From assembly GCF_007565055.1 (NCBI RefSeq), contig NC_044565.1:45085711-45149710 (forward strand): 64,000 nucleotides of DNA. Reading direction: 5' to 3'. Source of the DNA: Rhinopithecus roxellana (lineage: Eukaryota; Chordata; Mammalia; Primates; Cercopithecidae). The notes beneath the pieces were generated by a model, which had not been told where the DNA came from, made no database searches, and was given only the letters and a program-made list of their open reading frames with translations. Position 1 is the first letter of the stretch. Each line of letters opens with the position of its first letter. Below are positions 58,744-64,000 of this stretch, one piece after another. Made by a program: the position numbers and the translations under genes.

Positions 58744-59399
58744 GAAAAGTTATCTTCCTTGCATAAAATTGGCTCTTCTTCATTGCTTTATATTCTTAAT
58801 TATATCTCTATTGTCTCTTAACTCTTAGATTCAGATCTTTAGCCACGTTTGTGTCCTCCCACTGTCACATTAGCCAGGGCTGCAAAATCTTACTCCCTTG
58901 GGTCTTTCCATTATTCAAGCTCAATTCTCAGTAGATAAACAATTGAACAGGTGAGCTTCCTATCAAACATTTTGTCTGCAGTTTGTCTTTTCTCTAACAT
59001 AGCCTTCATTCTACCTAGATTATATCATACTCAAGTTCAATGGCTTTCATATTTCTCTGATTTATCTCCTCCAAAATCTGCCAATGACCTATTTAACATC
59101 TCCTACTACTGTACTACATGAGCCCCCTCTTCCAGCCAGATTTCTCTATTTATTGTGTCTTGAATATACATTTCTTTATTCTTCTCCCACTGCCTGGAAT
59201 TGTTCTCTTTCCTACAAAGCAGGTGAAAACTTTGTATCCAAGAAACAAGCCTTGGTATTCTGTTTTAAATCTTGACCATAATTCAGATTCTGGAAAAATG
59301 AAAATGCATTAAAAATTTTGTGTCTGTATGTCAACACAGTGTCCACAACCACCAATCCACATTGCTGTAGAGTGTTTCATCAAGTGGTTGCACCAATAT
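58744..59399. other. Mostly unassigned, with a possible L2 fragment
   Basis: A pyrimidine-rich part (59100-59240) has 'ttctcccactgcctggaatt', wording common in L2. No gene is visible. Confidence 0.4.
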
Positions 59400-59870
59400 C
59401 TTTCATCCAGGACACTCTTTACAATGAAACTTTGGCATTTCTCTTACCAAAATGTGGAGTCTATTTCTCCTTCCCTTGAATCTGAGCTTGTACTGTGATA
59501 CGCGTTGGCCAATAAAATTCAGCTGAAGTGACACTGTGTGGTTTCAAAGACTAAGCTTTCAAAATTCCTCGTAATTTCTGTTTTCATGAACTTAGAATGT
59601 GTTGCTACCTGTTTGAGTGCTTTTGTAAGACTACCAAGCTATGAGGAAGCTTAAGCAGGCCATCTAGAGTAGATCTTAGATGCACTGGCCAATGCCCCAG
59701 CTGAACTCAAGCCCCATCCTATCTGCCAGCTAAACAGCAGCAAGGGTGAACCCAGATAAGACCAACAGAAAAACCACTTAAACAACCCACATAATCAGGA
59801 GAAATAATAAACCATTGCTTTAAGCTATTGAGGTTTAAAGTGACCTGTTACACAGCAATAATTAAACTCA
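59400..59870 (+). mobile_element. MLT1-type LTR (ERVL-MaLR)
   Basis: Landmarks in order are 'gtggagtctatttctccttc', 'ttggccaataaaattcagct', 'gctatgaggaagcttaagca', 'taagctattgaggtttaaag' and 'gttacacagcaataattaaa'. Plus orientation, diverged. Confidence 0.65.
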
Positions 59871-61084
59871 CTATCTACTCCATATATAAATTGTTCCAAT
59901 TGTCAAAACACTTACTAAAACATTTTTAATATGAATCCTATCAGTCATGCTTTGTATTTGGTTGGTCTGAGCTTAAGTTTCTTCTTATCTAAAACTGTCA
60001 TCCTACCTTTCCTTTCTAATGAATTTTTGAAGAAGTTAGACCATTGTATGTGAGTGTCCCATAGTCTAGATTTATCTAATTGTTTGTTGATGGGTCATTT
60101 ATTTTTAATCTCTATCTCTTACATTTCCTATTTCCTATCAAGTCTAAGTTAGAGTTAAAGTATTGATTACACTCAGGTTTGATATTTTTTTGGCAAGATG
60201 TCATGTACTTCAAAATGTATCCTATCAGGGAAGTTATAATGTTAGGTTGTCTAACTATTAGTGTGATGTTAAGTGTGATTGCTTGATTAAGTTGGTGACA
60301 ACCACATGTCTCCACTGTATAGGTATATTTTTTTTTTGCAATTATCAAGTAATCTGTGAGTTTCTTTGCTAGTTTAGAATTACTTGTTCCCTAATGGCCT
60401 GTCTCTTAAATGTATAACATTCATTATTGACCTGTTATCCCTATAATCAATTACTTCACTAAGGTTTTCAAAATGGTAAATTTCTACTTTAGTTATGCCT
60501 TATCCATTCACCAGCTGTTATTCTTCTGGAATGAAGAGTTTTCCCTTATCAAATTGGGCTAAATTACAATAAAAAGTTCAATGTAAATGCTTTATTTCTT
60601 CTTTTATTCCATCTGGAACTGAATGTCCTGGCTCCAGTCTATGAATTTTTCTCTTCATGGAGAGACTTAGTTATCTGCAGTAGTATAATGAGGGCAGAAT
60701 ACAAATTAGAATTACTTCTATCATCACTAATCTCATTATGGCAAAATCACTGACTTCCTTGAACAAAACAATTCTCAACACCTAAAAGCTTTATCATGTA
60801 ATTAATTCTGTTGAAAAAATAAACACATTGGGTCTGTTTTTCTGATTTTCATTTGCAAAAGTAATTAGAATAAGTTAGAAACCTGAAACTCAATTTTCCT
60901 ACTCGTAGATTGTGCTGCAACAATTGCACAACAAATGTATTGTCATTCTCGTGGGTGACTTCCTACTGCGGAGAAAGCTCTCCAGTGGTAAATGTTTGTG
61001 CTAAAGATGGTATATCCAGTTATGTGTGTGGCAACAGCCCCCACTGAACCATGAAAATAATCACTGAACTTAAAGAGGATGAAT
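59871..61084. repeat. AT-rich tract with an old LINE-like segment
   Basis: About 60000-60560 resembles an abundant old LINE-derived segment: 'ttgatgggtcatttattt', 'attacactcaggtttgatat', 'tgtctaactattagtgtgat' and 'caattatcaagtaatctgtg'. I cannot fix the family or strand. The remainder is unassigned. Confidence 0.4.
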
Positions 61085-63060
61085 TAAAATTATCTTGTCT
61101 GAGAAACTGAAAGAAATAGACAATAAAGAAAAAAGAAGAGATCTTCAGAGACCATCATACTTGCAAACATGCTCATGAAGGGAGTCTCAGAAAAAGTTGA
61201 CAGAGAGAAAACAGAAAGAATACTTGAAGTAATGACCAAAAAACAAAAACAAAAACTTTCCAAACTTGATGAAAAAATGTTAATCTACTATTCAAGAAAT
61301 TCAACAAATTCCCTGTGAGATAAACTCAGAGAACCACACACAAATACATTATAATTAAACCATCAAAGACAAAGAAAGAGCCTTGTAACCAGCAAGAAAA
61401 AGGCTAATTAAAAACAACCAATTTCTGATCAGAAACCATGGAGGCCAGAAAGCAGCAAGATGGCATATTCAGTTTGAAAGGAATGTTATGAATAATTGTC
61501 AACAAGTTATATAACCTAGATGAAATCAATAAATTTCTTGAAAAGTCACTTATTAACAAAACTGACTCAAAAAGAAATAGAAAGTCCTAAGAGATGTATA
61601 ACAAATAAAGGGGTTGCATTAAACAAAAGAAGAAGAAAAGAAAAGAAAAACGCTTTCCAGAAAAGTCTCAGAATCAGATGGCATTCCTGGTGAGTATTAA
61701 AAAAAAAAAGAAAAAAAAAAAAAAAAGTACCAATCATCAAATCATTCACAAACTCATCCAAAACATAAAAGAGAAGAGAATACTTTCCAAATGATTTCAT
61801 GAGGCCATTATTACCCTGATACCAAAAACAAAGATATCACAGGAAAACTACAAACTAATATCACTTGTAGATATACAGGTAAAAATTCTCAACATAACAC
61901 TAACAAACTAAGTCTATCAATATGTAAGAAGAATTCTACACCATGATTAAGTGGAATTTAGCCCAGGAATGAAAGCTTAGTTCAATATAGGAAAACCAAT
62001 CAATGTACTTACACCACATTAATGGAATAAATAACAAAAATATAATTATACCAATAGATGCAGTAAAAGCATCTGACAAAATCCAACTTCCTTTCACGAT
62101 AAAAACAGTCACCAAAGTAGAAACAAGGTGTTTCTTCAACCTGATTTTTAAAAAATTTAGAAAAACTCACAGCTAACATCTTACTTAATGGTGAAAAACT
62201 GCAATCTTTCCCCTAAAATCAGAAAAAAATACAAGGACCTCAACTCTTGCCTCTTCCAGTCAACATTTTGCTGGAGGTTTTATCCAAGCCAATTAGACAA
62301 GAAAAAGACATAAAAGGCATCCAGTTTGGAAAGGAAGAAATAAAACTATGTATACTAACAAATGGCATGATCTTATATATTGAAAATATTAAATAATTCA
62401 CTGAAAAACTATTATAACTAATAAGTGTTGGAGGACACACAATGAATGTACAAAAATCCATATTTCTATACACAGCAATGAATAAATGAAAATGAAATTG
62501 AGAAAACAATTCTATTTACAATGGCATCAACAAATAAAATAGGAATAAATTTAACAAAAGAAGTACAAGACTTGTGTACTGACAACCATAAAATACCACT
62601 TAAGGAAATTAAAGAAGAACTTCAATGAAAATTTAATGGAAAGCCATCCCATCTTTGTGGATTGGAAGACTTAATATAATAGTATTATGTTGAGAATATC
62701 CCCCCAAATTTATCTACAGAGTCAACACAATTCTTATCAAAATCCTAGTTGCTTTTTCTTGGCAGAAACTGACAAGTTGATCCTAATATTCATATGGAAT
62801 TGCAAGGGACCCAGGATAGCCAAAACAACATTGAAAATGAAAAACAAAGTAGAAAAAATTCTCAATTTCAAAACTTACAACAAAATTACTATAATCAAGT
62901 ACGCAGGGTAGAACTCATATAGGATAGGCACAAAGAACAATGAAATACACTACAGAAATAAACCTATACATTTAAAGTCAATAGCTTTTGACAAGGGTAC
63001 AAAGATAATTTATTAAGTGAAAGAATATTCTTTTCAATATAGAGGCTTGAGTTAAATGGA

Positions 63061-63091
63061 TACACACACACACACACACACACATACACAA
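63061..63091. repeat. (CA)n microsatellite
   Basis: About 13 CA units and a CATACACA end, inside L1M ORF2. Confidence 0.93.
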
Positions 63092-63466
63092 ATTGGACCC
63101 ATACCTCACACCACACACAAAAGTTAGTTTAAAATGGATCATAGACTTAAGTGTATATGCTAAAACTATAATAAACTTTTTAACAAAAATGTAGGCTCAA
63201 GTCCTCATGACTTTGGATTAGGCAATGGTTCTTAAATATGACATAGAAGCACAAGCAAACAAAACAAAATAGTCAACAAATTAAACATCAAAACTCAAAA
63301 TATTTGTTTTAAAAGAGACTATAAAGAAAGTGAAAAGACAACCCCCAGAGTGGAAAAAAAAATATTTGCAAAGCGTAGTCTGATAAAGGACTAGTATATA
63401 GCATATATATAGAACTCTACAATTCAACAACAAAGCCATAAACAAACCAATTTAAAAATGAGCAAG

Positions 63467-63754
63467 GACCGGGCACAGTGGCACATGCCTGTAATTCCAG
63501 CACTTTGGGAGGCCGAGGTGGGCAGATCACCTGAGGTCAGGAGATTGAGACCAGCCTGGCCAACATGGCAAAACCCCATCTCTACTAAAATTACAAAAAT
63601 TAGGAGGGTGTGGTGGCAGGCACCTGTAATCCCAGCTACTCAAGAGGCTGAGGCAGGAGAACCTGAGAGGCAAAGGCTGCAGTGAGCTGAGACTGGGACA
63701 TTGCACTCCAGCCTGGGCAACAGAGTGAGATTCTGTCTCATAAATAAATAAATA
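63467..63754 (+). mobile_element. AluS SINE nested in L1M, (TAAA)n tail
   Basis: A dimer from CCGGGCACAGTGG with a short deletion near 63660 ('gcaggagaacctgagagg'). The tail is TAAATAAATAAATAA. The flanks agcaaggac and agcaaaggac form the target duplication. Confidence 0.92.
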
Positions 63755-64000
63755 AGCAAAGGACTTGAATAGACCTTTCTCCAAAGAAGATAAGCAAATG
63801 GCCAAGAAGCACATGAAAAGATGCTTGACATCATTATTAATTCTGGAAATACAAATTAAAACCACAGTGAGAAACAACCTCACCCCCACTAGAATGGCTA
63901 TATTAGAAGGACAATAACAAGTGGTGAGAATGTGGAGAAATTAGAACCCTCATACACTGCTGGTGGAAATGTAAAATGGTATAGATGCTTTATTATAGAA

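Larger units (their letters stand above)
61085..64000 (+). mobile_element. Old L1M with internal deletion, running off the window
   Basis: ORF1-derived text lies at about 61085-61505 ('gaaagaatacttgaagtaat', 'aaccatggaggccagaaagc'). The sequence then jumps to the ORF2 reverse-transcriptase region ('tataacctagatgaaatcaa' at 61511), missing the ORF1 end and the ORF2 start. ORF2 continues to the window end, interrupted by an Alu (63467-63754) and a CA repeat. An A-rich stretch at 61700-61727 is a local expansion. All frames are broken. Confidence 0.8.

Noticed and set aside
63527..63889. 120-codon minus-strand open frame
   Set aside because: It is mostly antisense Alu (the familiar 'SWDYRCLPPHPPNF' text) joined to L1M. 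Not a gene.

Overview
This window looks like ordinary AT-rich intergenic (or deep-intronic) DNA from a catarrhine primate. I find no host protein-coding gene, no exon, and no rRNA, tRNA or CRISPR. Alu, L1, MIR, L2, MaLR/ERVL LTR, ERV1 LTR and hAT-type DNA-transposon copies cover roughly two thirds of it. The youngest-looking insertion, an AluY at about 49106-49439 with a 50-A tail, carries a set of substitutions that I remember as typical of Old World monkey AluYR copies. A cercopithecoid (macaque, baboon, vervet type) therefore fits better than human. That assignment rests on memory, not on a search.

Layout. Positions 1-5065 are one ancient L1M copy (+) that received three separate solo LTRs: an MST-type LTR, an antisense MLT1-type LTR and an antisense ERV1-type LTR. 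Positions 5066-11366 are mostly unassigned DNA with MIR, L2, MER5A, an old LINE 3'-UTR-like tract and one AluS. Positions 11367-17325 are a 6-kb antisense L1 that keeps its 5' end but has lost its 3' end; it contains a 103-bp L1PA tail in the opposite orientation. Positions 17830-18703 hold an MLT2-like LTR followed by an MLT1A0 LTR split by a MER1 element. Positions 18704-37040 are mostly single-copy-looking DNA with scattered MIR, L2, three Alu-derived copies, microsatellites and LTR remnants, including a CpG-containing repeat-free stretch at 30771-32200.

Positions 37045-38475 are an hAT-type DNA transposon split by an L1PA piece that still has a 247-codon open ORF2 C-terminus. Another L1PA tail, a TG/TA microsatellite, an L1MA tail and an AluJ follow. 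Positions 40575-48833 are a nearly full-length older L1 (+) with repeated 5'-UTR units, a duplicated 153-bp block, a solo MST LTR, a perfect 41-bp-arm palindrome and a nested Alu. Positions 48834-50063 hold three Alus. Positions 51346-57502 are a nearly full-length L1PA (-) with recognisable but broken ORF1 and ORF2. After it come a 3' L1 fragment with an Alu (57525-58743), an MLT1-type LTR (59400-59870) and an L1M copy (61085-64000) with a nested Alu.

No genes act together here. The content is a layered record of insertions, and the nesting gives relative ages. The most unusual structures are the 41-bp perfect palindrome at 43491-43594, the 37-nt-arm inverted repeat at 33119-33220 and the ectopic 153-bp duplication inside an L1 5' UTR. 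I see no sign of a previously undescribed biological system. Family names are recalled from consensus patterns without a database search.
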